Below, one piece after another: positions 21,936-34,080 of a DNA stretch of 64,000 bases (position 1 is the stretch's first letter; each line of letters starts with the position of its first letter). The stretch comes from Typhlomys cinereus (lineage: Eukaryota; Chordata; Mammalia; Rodentia; Platacanthomyidae). The stretch covers positions 213,956-277,955 of the forward strand of contig JALPQD010000302.1 of NCBI GenBank assembly GCA_023101885.1. Reading direction: 5' to 3'. Under the pieces are notes generated by a model that saw only the letters and a list, made by a program, of their open reading frames with translations, was not told the origin of the DNA and did not search any database. A program made the translations under genes and the position numbers.

Positions 21936-22339
21936 GGATCCTGTCCAGTTTTTGCCACCTTTGCTATCATCTTAGTTTGAGACTCTAATCATCATCCATC
22001 ATGGAGGAAAGTGGCCTCTTTGTTGGTATCTTGCTTCAACTCCAAATCCCTTTCAAGACACTGTCTACTCAACTCCCAGGGTCCCTCTCCCACTTGAACC
22101 CTCGAATTGTGTCACAACTCACAGGATGGTGTCTAAATTCTCCTTGCTAGTGATCTCTTTCATCTGCTTCTGGCCTCATGAGCCTTCCTTCTCTTTTCTA
22201 AGGATACTGAAAAGTCCTTGTCTTGCCTGATTGGATCTTCCCTGACCCTCCTGCCATGGCTTGTCATTCTAAACTCTCCTTAGAGTGTATTTTTTCCTTT
22301 TATTTCCAAGTGTCCTGCTTTATAATTCTCTGTTTCAAT

Positions 22340-22905
22340 CTTTTCTAAATTATTATTTTTCTACTTTTATAAGCATATTAAATATTCATTCCAGCTTCCC
22401 TCCCTCCCCCGTCCTTCCCATCCCCTCCATTCTCTTCACCAATAACTCCCACTCCTTCCCACCCTCCCGCCCTTATACTTCTATGGACTCCAGGGTTCAC
22501 TCCTGTGGGGGTTCAGGCCTCTTGGTATATCAAGTTACATCTTTTCAGGCCATCCCACTGATATGGGCATTTCCCTTCATTCATCCAGCTTTAGATCCAA
22601 AGGTTTCCACTGCAAGTTCCCATCTTTCTTGAGTCCTAGGTAGCCTGTGGGGACATGTTGGTATGTCAGTTATTATGCAGATCTGGGAATGGCAAGTCTC
22701 ACTGCAGTAAGCTCTCAGATGCAGCATCTTGCTTTGAGAAGAATGTACTGTCTAACAGTGAACCTTCCTACCTTTGGGTTCTTACAACCTCCCATCCCCC
22801 TCCCTTGCGAAGCTCCCAAAATCTTGGGATGGGGAGAGATTAGATTAGCCTGAACTTGGGTGAGCCTCACTGCTGTATTTTTTTTTTATTGCACTGCCTT
22901 ATTTT
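22340..22905 (-). mobile_element. L1 3' UTR, second subfamily
   Basis: The plus strand has ctacttttataagcatatt, a pyrimidine-rich block (22390-22480), tctatggactccagggttc, then ggacatgttggtatgtcag and gatggggagagattag. The same order is seen at 52.44-52.97 kb, so both belong to one L1 3' UTR type, related to but distinct from the 1.7/47.9/53.0 kb type. Confidence 0.7.
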
Positions 22906-23889
22906 AATTTTCTCCATAGTTTTTTAAAATCATCATCTGGTAATTTCCTTTAAAGGTCATTTCAGAAGAACCTGTCATGGATCAACATTAGCAAGGAAGT
23001 GATGATGATAGTTTTGTTGTGCTTAGAAGACACTTAAAGGCCAAAACGTCCCCCAAGACAAAGATAGGACATTGAATGTTTGAATATATCTTCTTCACCT
23101 ACCCACCTAGTATGGTAGAGCTCGGCATGGCTCAAAAATTCTAGAAGGATTTAGAGAAATCTTATTGACAGAGCTAAGGTCTGAGAATAGAAATCAGTAG
23201 AGAAAAAAAAATCTAGTAGAAAAAAAATCAGTAGAAAAAAATAGAGATGGGCACCCTCAGCAGCAGCTTGGGCTCGCTGCAGTGAACTGTCTCCAGAGAA
23301 GCTGTTGAACATTCGTATCCTGTAACAGCACGAGGAGTCTCAAAGCCATGACATGGAGGAAGAAAGCAAGATGCGGCAGCTAGTTTCAGGTATCAACTGT
23401 CTTTAGGCTTGTTTATGTGGGATTCTCTAGTTAAAGCAAGCCTGTCTGAGCTTATCCTATTGTCTGACAGGAGAGAGCTCATTAGCATCATTGGCAAGTT
23501 GGCAGACTGGCAAAGTGAGATGGTCAGCTCCCTTGGCCCTTGCTGCTCCTGCCATCATCAGTTGTAACCTGCAGTTGTGAGCTTGCGTAGGAATATTTGG
23601 GGGGGGTCATGCATTTATTACAACAGAAATAAGAAACCAAGACCCAGGGGAAAAGCTGGGTATGCATGAGCTCATTCACATGAAGTTCCTAAGGCAAATG
23701 AATCTATGGTTGCTTCAGAAGGGCAGTTATCTTTGATGGACGGCTATCAACTGGGAGTGAGGGAAGGGGGACCTTGAAGAATGTTGACAATATTCTATGT
23801 CTTCATGGGAGAGGCAGCGGATATTTTGTATCCAAATATTTCCCCCTCTTAAGTGTTATATGACTCAATAGAATATTTTTAAAATCAGT
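22906..23889. other. Unassigned sequence, possible old LTR at about 23370-23640
   Basis: The part 23370-23640 has a caggtatcaactgtc start-like motif, a taacctgcagttgtgagcttg block and an end rich in AACAGAAATAAGAAACC, resembling rodent MaLR-like LTRs. Too weak for a firm call. The rest carries no named feature. Confidence 0.3.
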
Positions 23890-24300
23890 GGTTACGATGA
23901 TTGGTATTGTCAGTCCAACACCTAGGAGACAGGTCTCCTTGTGTAGTTTGTAAAGAAGTCTGTAGCTTAAGTCTTCTGAACATACTTGTGAGAGAATATC
24001 ATGATTATGTAATTGATGTGACAAGAGCCAGAGTGTTCTGGGAGGCATCATTCCCTAGGCAGATGGTCTGGGGCTGTCTAATGGCGAGAAAGAGCAAACA
24101 GCAATGCTGTATTGGTCCATGCCAATGATCTAGCTGTGCATGTGATGGAGACTAGCTTGCATCGAGTCCCTGCTGCTGTTACTTTCTCTCCATGGACTAT
24201 AGCCCGGAATTGCCAATCAGTAAACACTTTACACCCCCTAACTTGTTTGGGTCACAGTTATTTTGTTAAAGCAATAAGTAATGATACCGCATCAATGGAT
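23890..24300 (+). mobile_element. Rodent MaLR/ERVL-like LTR, probable
   Basis: Sequence order gttctgggaggcatcattcc, ctaggcagatggtctggg, atggactatagcccggaatt, cagtaaacactttacaccc, acagttattttgttaaagca matches the 3' half of common rodent LTRs that end in an AATAAA-like signal followed by a TTTT(A/G)TCA block. Confidence 0.45.
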
Positions 24301-24935
24301 GAAGGCATAAATAGAAGATGAAGAAAAGGGATCATAGTGGGATACAATAAGAGAGAGAGAGCATGATCAGGCAGTGGAGGATGATTTCAGGTATATCCTG
24401 TGTGTGTGCACATCAGCCCTGGGTTCCTTGGGTATGTGAGATAAATCAGCACTAAGCATTTCCTTGGAGGCCTCACTGTCATCTCCTCGAAGACTCACTC
24501 ATGGGGGTCACGCTCTCAGGCTAAGGAAAATTCTTTCCAGTCAAGATTTTAGAAATGAAGAAGTTTAAGAGGTGCTGAGGTCTGGACTGTTAAAGGCTCA
24601 GCTTAAACACAGACACACATCAATTGCAGAAACACAGACGCATATCAATCGAAAAACAGAGCTACACCAGCAAGAGGAAGCACTGAGCTAGAGGGCCTTA
24701 CCTTTTCTTTCCTAACAGGAAAGCTTGCATTTCTCATGCCTGGTTCTCAAAGACGCTTCCATGGTAAGAATTAGCAAGGAAGAGGCCCTTACTACTTGAC
24801 CCCTCTTTTCATGTAAAGTCCACATATGTCCCCAGTTAAGTATCTTGTTCCCCTGAACTCTGTGTAGGGAAGGTCGTGGGAACGGGGTCACTTGGCAGGA
24901 GACATGGCCTTCTGAGACTCGTATAACCAGTTAAT
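24301..24935. other. Unassigned sequence
   Basis: Complex sequence with a short internal near-repeat of acacagacacacatcaattg at 24608-24656. No gene or named repeat. Confidence 0.35.
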
Positions 24936-25100
24936 TAGATGAAATAACAGTGCCTGTAGACTGCCGTTTGCATGATTTGCATTCCCCATAAATTACAGGA
25001 CAGATATTTATTCTTCCTGGAACCAGCCTTTTCTTTCTTTGGGGCTCACACCCCCCCCCCCGATCTTTCAGAATATTCAAATGCTTGAAAATGTATTCTT
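24936..25100. promoter_or_regulatory. Candidate conserved non-coding element
   Basis: Repeat-free block with paired octamer/POU-like ATTTGCAT cores (gtttgcatgatttgcattcc), a TTAATTAG homeodomain core and TAAATTACAGG. The run of C at about 25050-25060 ends it. Assigned by motif density only. Confidence 0.25.
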
Positions 25101-25914
25101 CGTGGTTTTATTTTTTAAAGAAGGAAGGCATGTTGGGTGAGGAGCCAAGCCCTCTCCTCAAGCTGGTCAAGCCCTCCACTCACTTCTGCACATGAAATTT
25201 GCATTTCCACATGCCTCCTTCATGCTCGACATTCGCACCAAACACTCAAGGCTGACTTGAAGAGTTGGTTGAAAAGCACAGCTTGCGTCTTTATTTCACT
25301 GGAACAGCATAGCTCATCTAGTTTGTAAGCCACAGCATCCAGAACAGGGTGGCTTTGCTTGACATGGTTAGGCTTTGTCTTTGATAGTCTCCATTGGTTC
25401 CTTCTTTGGTCACCCTGTTTTGCTTGATCATGCTTATGTGGAAACCAACAAGTTCTCTCAACTTGTTGCCTTGGTTTCTCCAGCTTACAAAGGAAACTAT
25501 TCCATCAGGAAGGAACTGGTATCTTTCTCTGTTTTTTTTTTCTTCCTTCATTTCCATTTAGGATCTCAGGTCCCAGTGAAACACTCCTCAGGGGATTTTT
25601 TTTGGTATCCACTGGGCATCTCTTATGTGCTTACAGATTGGCTAAGCTCATGCTGGGCACTACTTCATCAACAATCTGCTACATGTGAGAGACCAGTAAC
25701 CCTTGGGATACAAGAGCCACATATGGGCATTGTGCAACGATTTTAAAATATGCCCTCAAATTCTTTCTTATTGCTTCAATAGTGCATCTGTATCCCTCTG
25801 TTAAAATTTGGCTGGCCTCATTATTGCTTTGATGTATACATTCTAGCAGAAATGCTGCCACATGGATTCCTGAGGACAGATCCTTTAAGGCCATTGTTGC
25901 AATTACTTTTCTCT
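25101..25914. other. Unassigned sequence with a 123-codon chance ORF
   Basis: An open frame at 25375-25746 (plus) has no recognisable motif, includes a poly-Phe run from a T tract, and lacks gene-like context. I do not call a gene. Confidence 0.4.
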
Positions 25915-26268
25915 TCTGATGGGAGACAACACTCGGACATAACTTAAGGGAGAAAGGGAAGATTTAATTGGCTTACAGTTCCAGAGGAAGATACAGTCCA
26001 TTGTGATGAAAAAGGCATGGTGGGTGGCAGAAGTTACATGAAGCTCTGGTCACTGTAACCCTCAGAATGACAGAGTGAGCGAGTGAGCATCAAACTATAA
26101 GACTAGACTGCTAGTGGGAGCAGGATCAGGATGAGTACTAACCCCAAGGCCGATATCCTGTGACTGCCTTCTTCCATCAACGCTCCATGTCTAAAGGCGC
26201 CTGGACCTTCTGAAAGCAAGCACATGAGCCTGGGGGGCAACTCACATTCAAACCATGACAGTCATGCT
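25915..26268 (-). mobile_element. Rodent interspersed repeat, URR1/hAT-like
   Basis: The pattern gaagatttaattggcttaca, gttccagaggaagatacag, then catgagcctggggggcaac and attcaaaccatgaca is a widespread rodent repeat pattern that I associate with URR1-type DNA elements. Name uncertain; repeat status fairly sure. Confidence 0.5.
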
Positions 26269-26697
26269 CTAATCTTTGGTTTTGTTGGCAAATTACTCTA
26301 ACTGGTCCTTTGGGGATATTTCTTTGGACTCAGTTCCCATGATGTGAGAAGATCATATTGCAAAGACAAGCCATGCACAGAAGCATCTACCACTGGTCAG
26401 TGCAGTTTCAAGTCATTCCAGTCAGACATGAAGGCAGAAGTGTCCATGTAATCTGGTGCCAGACTTCTCCCTCTTTCTGGCTGAGTCCTCAGACGCTGTG
26501 AAGCAGGGACAAGTTGGTTCTGCTGATACCCTCTTGAATTCCTGACCTTCAAAATCTCGAGACAGAAGGGAAAAGATGGATGTTTCCATCTCTTGGTTTC
26601 AGATGATTCGATATATGGTAATGATGCCAGGAGCAGAAGGATTCACTTTCCTCCTGGGTTCTCTGCTCTGATTTGTCAGAAGAGACACAAGTAGGTG
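26269..26697. other. Unassigned sequence
   Basis: No long frame and no repeat recognised. Confidence 0.35.
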
Positions 26698-26985
26698 TGT
26701 GTTATGGTTTCACTGGACGTGTACCCACCATAGATCCATGTTTTGAATGCTTGGACCCAGCTGGTGGTACTGTCTTGGAAGGCTGTGGAGCCTTTGGAAG
26801 AGGGTCTAGCTTTTGGAAGAAGGTTGGTAAGGGTGGGCCACTAATGGTGAAGTTCTGGTTCTGACCTGTGCTCTCTGATTCCTGGTCTGCTGTGCTGTGA
26901 AGAGCCTTTCCCACGTGTTTCTTCTGTCCCCTCTGTCCTTCACCATCCTGTGTTAACAGGCACACTGCATAAATATTCCATCAGA
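26698..26985 (+). mobile_element. MaLR-like LTR, probable
   Basis: It starts TGTGTTATGGTTTCACTGG, like MLT1/MST LTR starts, and continues with gcctttggaagagggtctag and tcctggtctgctgtgctgtg. The 3' end is eroded. The open frames on both strands (63 and 87 codons) have no recognisable domain. Confidence 0.4.
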
Positions 26986-27099
26986 ACTCAGATAAAACTT
27001 AGGTCCATTCATGTCAACCATAATATTGCCCATCTAAACTAAGGCTGACAATTATTGACTGGAGATGACATGGTATATGCCACGAGCAGGGACAGATAT

Positions 27100-27720
27100 T
27101 TTTTTCTACCTTTATTTTTTAATGTTGTTTACATGTATATAGTGACTTTATAATATTTCAACTCTTAGTTCCAAATCCCATCTCCCCTTTTTTCCCCTTA
27201 AAACCCTTCATCTCCCTTGCCAGATTCCCTCATATTTTTAAATCTTTTTGCTATGAGGCCCACTTTGCTTCATATAGTCTGTGATAACTTATGCCTGGCA
27301 TGATTCATGTTCCAGTTCAGATCAGTGGATATACCACTGAAGAAAGCATCCTCCTTTGCTTCCACATCAGCATGAGTCCTCATCAGTCTCTCAGAAAGGC
27401 GTGGAGCTTCTTGAGATTTTTCTGATGTTATGGGAAGATGCTGATAAGACAGTTCCTGTGCATTTCTTGTGTAAGTTTACATAATTGTGATGAAATCTTG
27501 TATATCACATCTATGTCATGTCTAGGAGACAGTGCATGACACACCACCTTCTCACTTTAGGCTCTTATGATCCCCGCTTCCACGATGTTCCTGGGGCCTT
27601 GGGGTAGGAATGGTCGAGGTTTATATGTCCTGTTCAGGGGCTTGCAGTCTGCAGACTCTTATTATTGACATTTTGGCAAGTCGTGCTTTTCTATTGTAGA
27701 AGACTTTTAGCTTGAGTGCT
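27100..27720 (-). mobile_element. L1 3' UTR, third subfamily (Lx-like)
   Basis: The plus strand gives tactctt-free blocks shared with 38.93-39.42 kb: ccaaatcccatc, gtctgtgataacttatgcct, atcatgttccag, ccatgtc-type tatcacatctatgtcatg, and cacgatgttcctggggcc. The last block resembles the reversed end of rodent Lx-type L1 3' UTRs. Confidence 0.6.
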
Positions 27721-28671
27721 CAGTGCTCTTCCAATCTATGAGTGTAACAACAAGTATTTACAGAGCAGTTTGGTATACTCTCCTCCTAGCTAAAGGTTCA
27801 TAGTCTGTTCTTTCCTTGTGACCTATTTCCTTCCCTTTTTACAGGTTCTTGTTCTAGTTAATGGTAACAGGAATGTGTTCCATTCTGACAAGTAGGCCTT
27901 AAGTCCATTCAGAAAGCTATTGGTTGTCTCCTTGATAATCACGCCACTATTACACTGCTGGTCACCTGTTGCCATGATGATTTTTATTGTAACTTGCAGA
28001 TCTCACAGGTTGATGAGACCTTTGATTATTTTTCTCCCCCAGTAGCTTCTACAGTGTTCCTTAGTTGGGACAAATATTTAGTTGTGATACACACATATAT
28101 CCTGAATGTCCCATTACTGCTTCCTTCCAAAGGCCTTACTATCAGGCAGAGGGAAGCCAATGAAGAACGCTTCTGGCCATGTGATGGTAGACTTCAGTAT
28201 CCTCCTCTCTTCACTGGGTCTCAACTGTTGGGAGAAACATCTTACATGCACCTCCTGGTTACTTTGTGTCACTTTCTGGTCTAGTCTGCATCATTAGTTC
28301 CTATTCTGTTACAAGCCACTTTCCTGCTGACTTCACTTCTGGCTGCTCGGAATACCCAGTTTCCATCTTATTTCTAAGTAGTTCTGTCATACTGACACTC
28401 TCTTCAGCACCTGAGTTGCTTTTGTTAGTAGAGGTCAACCTTCTTTTACACCTGGGGTTGTCTTTGAATTCACATGACTCCATCAGGTTTGGGCACTACC
28501 TCACAAGCCCTCTTTGCTAAGGTCTTCTTGAACTAATGTCCTTTTCTAAAATTGCTCCTTCCTGGGATTACCGACGATGGTACTATTTGGGAAAACTATC
28601 CTGCAGTTGACATGACTTCTACATAAGGATCATATCAGAACACATATCCCAATGGTAAACTTGACTTCCGT
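27721..28671. other. Unassigned sequence
   Basis: Possibly more L1 at its left end. Short open frames (up to 96 codons at 27994-28284) have no recognisable domains. Confidence 0.35.
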
Positions 28672-28880
28672 GCTGTCCAAGAGAAACTCTTGCAACCACA
28701 GAAATGTTCCACACCTACCTTCTTTTATAAGGTGGCTGAGTCACTTGTGGTTACTGAGCACATGGTTAGAGAAGAGAGAATCTGGGTTTTCAATTTTATT
28801 TACATTAACATAAATTTAAATAGTTGTATGTGGCAAGCAGCTATCACCACATACAATGTTCCATTGTACGACTTTACTTG
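28672..28880. mobile_element. Ancient mammalian DNA-transposon fragment, probable
   Basis: Starts gtgctgtccaagagaaactc and contains cacagaaatgttcca, acttgtggttactgagcac and aaatttaaatagttgtatgtg, the order of a common mammalian non-autonomous DNA transposon with CTGTCCAATAGAA-type ends. The specific family name is not assigned. Confidence 0.5.
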
Positions 28881-30463
28881 TTCTTAGCAATGACTGTTTC
28901 TAAGGTTAAAAGCCTTGTCAAGCTTGGCAGCTCAGTTTTTGTCTTAAAGTCTTCTTTGGTTGAGCTAAGAGACTTTCCTCGCTTTTCAGTTGTCTTCAAA
29001 GTCTTTATTCCCAAGGTCAAACAAAATTCTTCAATCAGAGCATATGCTTCTCTTCAGCACGAGCAGGAAATCCATGATAAAGATAATAAGAAGCATGTGA
29101 ATTCATTTAGCTTCTATTATGAATCAGGTATTTCTCTAAGTGCTTAATTAAATAATGCATCTGTGTGGTTATTCAACAAGTAAAAGTACTTACTATGTCT
29201 GTGTCAGTAGCACTGGGGCAGGCTCTGAATTCTGCCTGTGTGTCTTGATGACGCTGTATTAGGAAGACTGCTAATATACATGAACTTGGTAGATTAAGAT
29301 ATTAAATGGAAAGGGAAATGTATTATAGGAAAAAGTACAGGGAACAATATAGGATGCACTTTGAAATAGCTGACACCAAGTTAGATGAGAGCCCCAGGGG
29401 AAGACAGCAATTAGCCACACGGCTCTCAGGAGATAGGACTTCAGGCAGAGGAAACAAGAAGTGGCCCTAGGGGAAGAGGCTTGGGTATGTCAAGGATGCC
29501 AAGAAAGCTGTCATAATCAAGGAGGAGGGAGACAGCAAGGTGAGCAGTAGAGAGATCAGAGTGAAGGAGCTGGTGTGGCTAGCAGAGGCAGAACCTTGTA
29601 GGAATGAAGTTTTATCTTGAGGGAGAGAAGAGGTTTTGGAGACATTTTATGGCAGAAGTCTAAGCTCTAATTTGCATGATCAAAGCATCATTATGGCTGC
29701 ATTTTACAGAACAGATTCTTATGATTGCAAGGATGGGAGGTAGATTTTGGGGTAGGACCTCTTGTAACTTCTGGCAGATGTTTACATTAAGGCAGAAGTG
29801 GTCCATGAAGTCAAGAACAGGATTCTACAGGATTTAGAAACGTGATATGGATGTGTCAAGACTCATAGTCCACCTTAAGCACTTTGCCCTGAGCTAAAAC
29901 ATAGCACCCTGTGGGGTGGGGTGGGGATGAAAAAGGGAGCATGGCAGTATGCAAATGAGCGGGTTTTGAGGGATTTGGCAGGTGAACTATAGTTTTTGTA
30001 CTCTTGCCTTAATCTCTTTTCACAGTGCCATTGGAGGACTTTTTTTCTGGGAAAAAAGAAATCTTTGGTCCTCTCTTCTTATGCTCAGTTTTGAAGATTG
30101 GCAGAATTGCTGACGTTAGCTTTTATTGCTTGTTGGAACCCACCTGGGAGTAATTGGAATGCCAGCACTAGCCAAGAGGGATAACTAAACGCTGTGGAAG
30201 ACATCGAGTGACTGTGCTGTCTCAGGGGTAACACTGGTCCTCTCTCCAGGAGGCATCACCATGCTTCTCTGGACAAGGCAGGAATATTGAGTTCTGAACT
30301 GATTTTGCACTGACATCACACGTATCAAAAGTACACTATACATTAAGAATTATGCGCAATCTGTGTTCCTCATCAGCAAAGATCAGAGGTGTTTTTTAAT
30401 TTGACACCTGAGAGGCCAAAGTTATGAATGTCTAAAATCATGCTGTAGATATGGAGTTGAAAG

Positions 30464-30471
<8 letters not shown>
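28881..30471. other. Unassigned sequence
   Basis: The part 29440-29760 (agcaaggtgagcagtagaga, tggcagaagtctaagctc, catcattatggctgcatttt) resembles an old mammalian-wide repeat seen again near 57.4-57.6 kb, but I cannot name it. The rest shows no gene signal. Confidence 0.3.
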
Positions 30472-30523
<52 letters not shown>

Positions 30524-30524
30524 C
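30472..30524. repeat. CA microsatellite
   Basis: An almost pure CA repeat of about 50 bp with one G near its right end. Unlike most CA arrays here, I see no SINE body next to it. Confidence 0.9.
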
Positions 30525-30609
30525 TGCTTAGATACTCTCCTAATCCTTTTTTCATACTCTTCCCATACAAAGTTCCTTCCTTTGAGTATTCTGGGTGTAA
30601 GAGGACTAT

Positions 30610-30739
30610 CCTATCTTGTCCCTCATCCCCACCACATGGCTACAAGGAATCCAGGTATGGACAATGGTAATGTCCCTATCTTGTCCCTCATCCCCACCAC
30701 ATGGCTACAAGGAATCCAGGTATGGACAATGGTAATGTC
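30610..30739 (+). repeat. Perfect 65-bp tandem duplication
   Basis: Copies at 30610-30674 and 30675-30739 are identical in my reading. Each begins cctatcttgtccctcatc and ends caatggtaatgtc. Identity implies a recent event or an assembly artefact. Confidence 0.9.
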
Positions 30740-30934
30740 CCACCCCAAGGCTTTGGGGATTGGTTTCGAGTGAACACGTGTCCCTAACTAAGCACCTTGG
30801 AATCCTTGCAGATTTAATACAGAGTATGTCAACTGAAAAATGTTCTCTGTGTCTGGAGACCATAAGACTTGGAATGTCTACTGCCATGTCTTTGTGCTTT
30901 GAGGTAACTATTCCAAACACCACAGAACATTTGT

Positions 30935-31210
30935 GAACAACGGCTTCTTATTTGTCATGACTGTAGAGGCTAGGCAGGCAGTCCAAGACCAAGGTACCAG
31001 CAGAGTTTGTGCCTGATGAGGACCCATTTCCTGGTTCACAGCTAACTCTTTTCACTGTGTCTCCCAGGGTGGAAGGGGCAAGGCAGCTCTCTGAGTTCTC
31101 TTTTACAAGGGTTGCTCATCCACACACAATCATCACCTCCCATAGGACCAATGTCCTGAAGCCACCACATTGGGGTTAGGTTTCATCACATAAAGCTGAG
31201 GAGACACAAG
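30935..31210 (-). mobile_element. MaLR-class LTR, probable
   Basis: Blocks cagtccaagaccaaggtacc, agcagagtttgtgcctga, cactgtgtctcccagggtgg and aatgtcctgaagccaccac follow the reversed order of an MLT1/MST-type LTR. Diverged. Confidence 0.5.
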
Positions 31211-31279
31211 CATCTTTTCTGCCACTAAACCCAATTACACAGAGAAAGTGTCTGTGTCAGCAGAGGGAGGACACAATTC

Positions 31280-31355
31280 AGAGGGGTGAGCAGGGAACCT
31301 TCTGCTTGTGAGGCAGAGTTTTAATAACTGAGCCATCTCTCCAGCCCTCATATGT
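31280..31355 (-). mobile_element. B2-superfamily SINE head fragment
   Basis: It has ccttctgcttgtgaggcaga followed by taataactgagccatctctc and cagccctc, the reversed tRNA-like head. The body is missing. Confidence 0.65.
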
Positions 31356-31631
31356 TTTAATTGTGAAGCATGCTAGCCCTAGTTTGAATTACATGTCTGA
31401 CATATTGAAAGGGTCCAGTGTGAGTTCCTGAATTATACAGTGGAAGATGCTATTTGCAACATTCTACATATTATAATGTAGTATCATTGCCCCGAGTATT
31501 TGAATGTTTATATCTTACATATAATCACTCTGATGATTATAATTTTTATAGTAGCTTCAGTTACTGGTCTTATTTAATATTTTCAAGAAGTTAATTATTA
31601 TATTGCATTTTAGATACAAACATCTATATAT
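31356..31631. other. Unassigned AT-rich sequence
   Basis: No frame and no named repeat. Confidence 0.35.
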
Positions 31632-31890
31632 GGGCTGGAGAGGTGGCTCAGGGGTTAAGTCTCTGCCTTACTGGCAGAAGGTCCTGAGTTCGGATCCTAG
31701 ATCCCACGTATAGATGCCGGGCGGAAGCGGGGGCGGCCTGCGTTTCTGGTCCTGGTAGGGTGGAGCCTGTGAATTCGGGGCAGAGTTAACAAGGAGGAGG
31801 TAGAGGTGTCCATGGTGGTTTCCGAATTTGTCTGTGGTTCTACACACACGCACATACATATACATACACATGTGTACACATGCATACACA
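31632..31890 (+). mobile_element. CA-tailed B2-superfamily SINE, young subfamily
   Basis: It begins gggctggagaggtggctca with the tRNA-like A box, has a B-box-like gagttcggatcc near 31687, carries the gggcggaagcgggggcggcc block of the young copies, and ends in an imperfect CA/CATA tail to about 31888. No clear target duplication. Confidence 0.85.
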
Positions 31891-32339
31891 CAAGAGAAGT
31901 CAAATGGGAGATCTGGAAGCCTCCTCCCCGCAGGCCAGCTTTCACAGTGAACGAAGGAGCTGTGCAGGTTGTTGCAAGAGAAAAGCCAGCTGCAGTCTTA
32001 CCCAGCTGTTCTCTAGGGACTACAACACCAGCCTGCCAGGCAAGGTGTGCTCACTGGTGCAGAAGCAGCATGACTGTCGTGGGGCTATGTAACCAACCGT
32101 TTTCTGATTGGATTTGAGGCCTGATCCATAAGAGAAACTTGTACCTACTACTAGTCAAAAGCCCAAGACTGGAGAAGTCACAGGTCCTAGGGGGAAATCC
32201 TGAGACTGCTGTTTTGCTAAATGGATATCAGCTGTCTTTAAAATTTATGTTGATAGCCAGAGATTAGTGCTACTCTAAGTTTTAATCAGAGAAACTTCTA
32301 TTTCCGATGGATGACCATTAATGAAGAGACTCAAACCGA
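31891..32339. other. Unassigned sequence, possibly 5' part of the following L1
   Basis: Short open frames on the plus strand (31806-32117) are SINE-initiated and have no domains. The right end may already be L1 3' UTR. Confidence 0.3.
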
Positions 32340-32865
32340 TGAAAATGTTAAGAGTAAGTGACTGCTGAGTGTCCAGTACTGACTGATGTATCTATATCAC
32401 ACCCTCAGGGACTCAGGGATCTTCAAGACAGAGGAAGCAGATAGTATGTAAAAGCCTAAAGATACCCAGGAGTGCTGCAAATGTAGCCAAGCACGACTTG
32501 GGCTACTGAGCCCATGAACTCACAGCAGCAGTGGCTACCTGCCCAAGGCAGGGTCCGTCAACATTCCATCATGAATAAGGAAGTTGCTCATAAGGCCCTG
32601 CTTCTCCCTGAGGGGTCATATAGATAGAGCTATGGTTGCTATGGGAATCTTTCCTCAGTAGTTAGTTAGCCCTGCTCAAATACCCACCCCTGCAAGTAAC
32701 TCTAATATTGTCGGTCATAAAATATCAAAGACATGAAAGCAAGAGGGTGACTTATAGAGAAGAAGGGGTTCAATGGGAAGAGGAAGGAGTTAAGAGAAAA
32801 TGAGGTAGGAAAAATTCAAAGTTATATATATATATATATGGTGAATATATATCATATACATGAAA
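32340..32865 (+). mobile_element. Lx-type L1 3' UTR
   Basis: Order tctatatcacaccctcaggg, actcagggatcttcaagaca, ctgcccaaggcagggtccg, tcaacattccatcatgaata, cataaggccctgcttctcc, then a purine-rich block (32745-32820) and a TA tail, as in rodent Lx-type L1 3' ends. Non-coding and truncated. Confidence 0.6.
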
Positions 32866-33496
32866 GTGTGGAGGAATAAAGAAAGCATTTTAAACAGGGC
32901 AACTGCTGCAAACCTAAAGATGAAGCCAATTTTTAAAAGGAGCTGATGAAAGGGGCAATGAAGAATGAGGAAGAAGGGAAAAAAGGAAGAGATCAGGTCA
33001 TTGTGGGCCTGTCTTCAGAAAAGATAATGGTGATGATACTGTGTGAACTCAGGAACCTCTGAGTTAGAGGGCTATAAATTCCTGTCTGGTGATGTCCTTC
33101 TTTTGCATGTCCCCACCACTGTCACACCATCCACCAGGACCATGTACTTACATCTCTGGAACTGTGAAGTAATACTCTTCATAAAGTAACCCAGCTTTGG
33201 GTTATCACACTACTGTAATAAAATGCGGATTGTCAAATAATGCAGCAATCTGCTAAAAAACTAATATTGTTTAGTTAGTTTACATAATAGACTTATGAGA
33301 TACAAAAAATAGTCCAACCAAATAAAATAAAACTATGAAAAGCAAAAATTTGCAAGAAAAGCTGAAACCCTCAGAGGACACATGCTTGTAGTAGCCACAA
33401 GTAGCTAAGACAAAAGAAAAATCCAAACCCACAAGTCTGAGATCAGCTGAAGAGCACAGCACAACTCTGAGAGAGAACATATTGGTATTTGTGTGT

Positions 33497-33555
33497 GTAT
33501 ATATATATACGTATATATATATATACATATATATACACAATATATATATAGATAT
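33497..33555. repeat. TA-rich microsatellite
   Basis: Alternating TA with interspersed CG and CACA. It gives spurious Tyr/Ile-rich frames on both strands. A smaller TA array lies at 32824-32840. Confidence 0.9.
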
Positions 33556-33589
33556 TTGGGTTTTTTGTTTTTTTTATTCTTTTTTTATT

Positions 33590-34080
33590 ATCATTATTTT
33601 TTATTATTTATTTAATCTTGTAACCAAAGTGCATGGTATCTCCAGCAGTAGGGTCTTGGGGGGCAACCAAGAACCATGACAACACCCATGCTGTTTTAGT
33701 GCTCCTGGGAAGTCCTGCCCAACAACTCAGAGGGGACCTCCCTCTCTTTAAAGATTCTGTCATCAAACATTGACACACCATGGGCCATGAGGCCAATACA
33801 AGAACACTTGGAAGACAAACTGTATCCAACGCATAGAAGACAGAGACAGCAAAAGGGCAAGGCTGCCGAGGGCGAGCTGCTCTGCATGCCACAGCACAAA
33901 GCAATGCCACCTGGAAACATGCTCACCTTCACTCCTGTGCTGTGGGCACTTGTGTGCAGCAAGGGCAGACCCTCTCCCCTTTTCTTTAGGTCATCACCAC
34001 CCCTGAGTTCCAACTGGAAGCAACAATGTGGCACTTGCCTTGTGGCTATTTCAAAGAAGTACTTGTAGGCAAGTACAATT
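33590..34080. other. Unassigned, possibly repeat-derived
   Basis: Contains overlapping open frames of about 93-112 codons on both strands (33608-34068), none with a recognisable domain. The T-rich left boundary at 33555-33615 could be the poly(A) of a minus-strand insertion. Left as unknown. Confidence 0.3.

Noticed and set aside
25375..25746. 123-codon ORF
   Set aside because: No recognisable domain; contains a poly-Phe run from a T tract; no codon-use or context support.
33608..34068. Overlapping ORFs of 93-112 codons on both strands
   Set aside because: Open in several frames at once, no domain, no splice-site or start context pattern. Treated as chance or repeat-derived.
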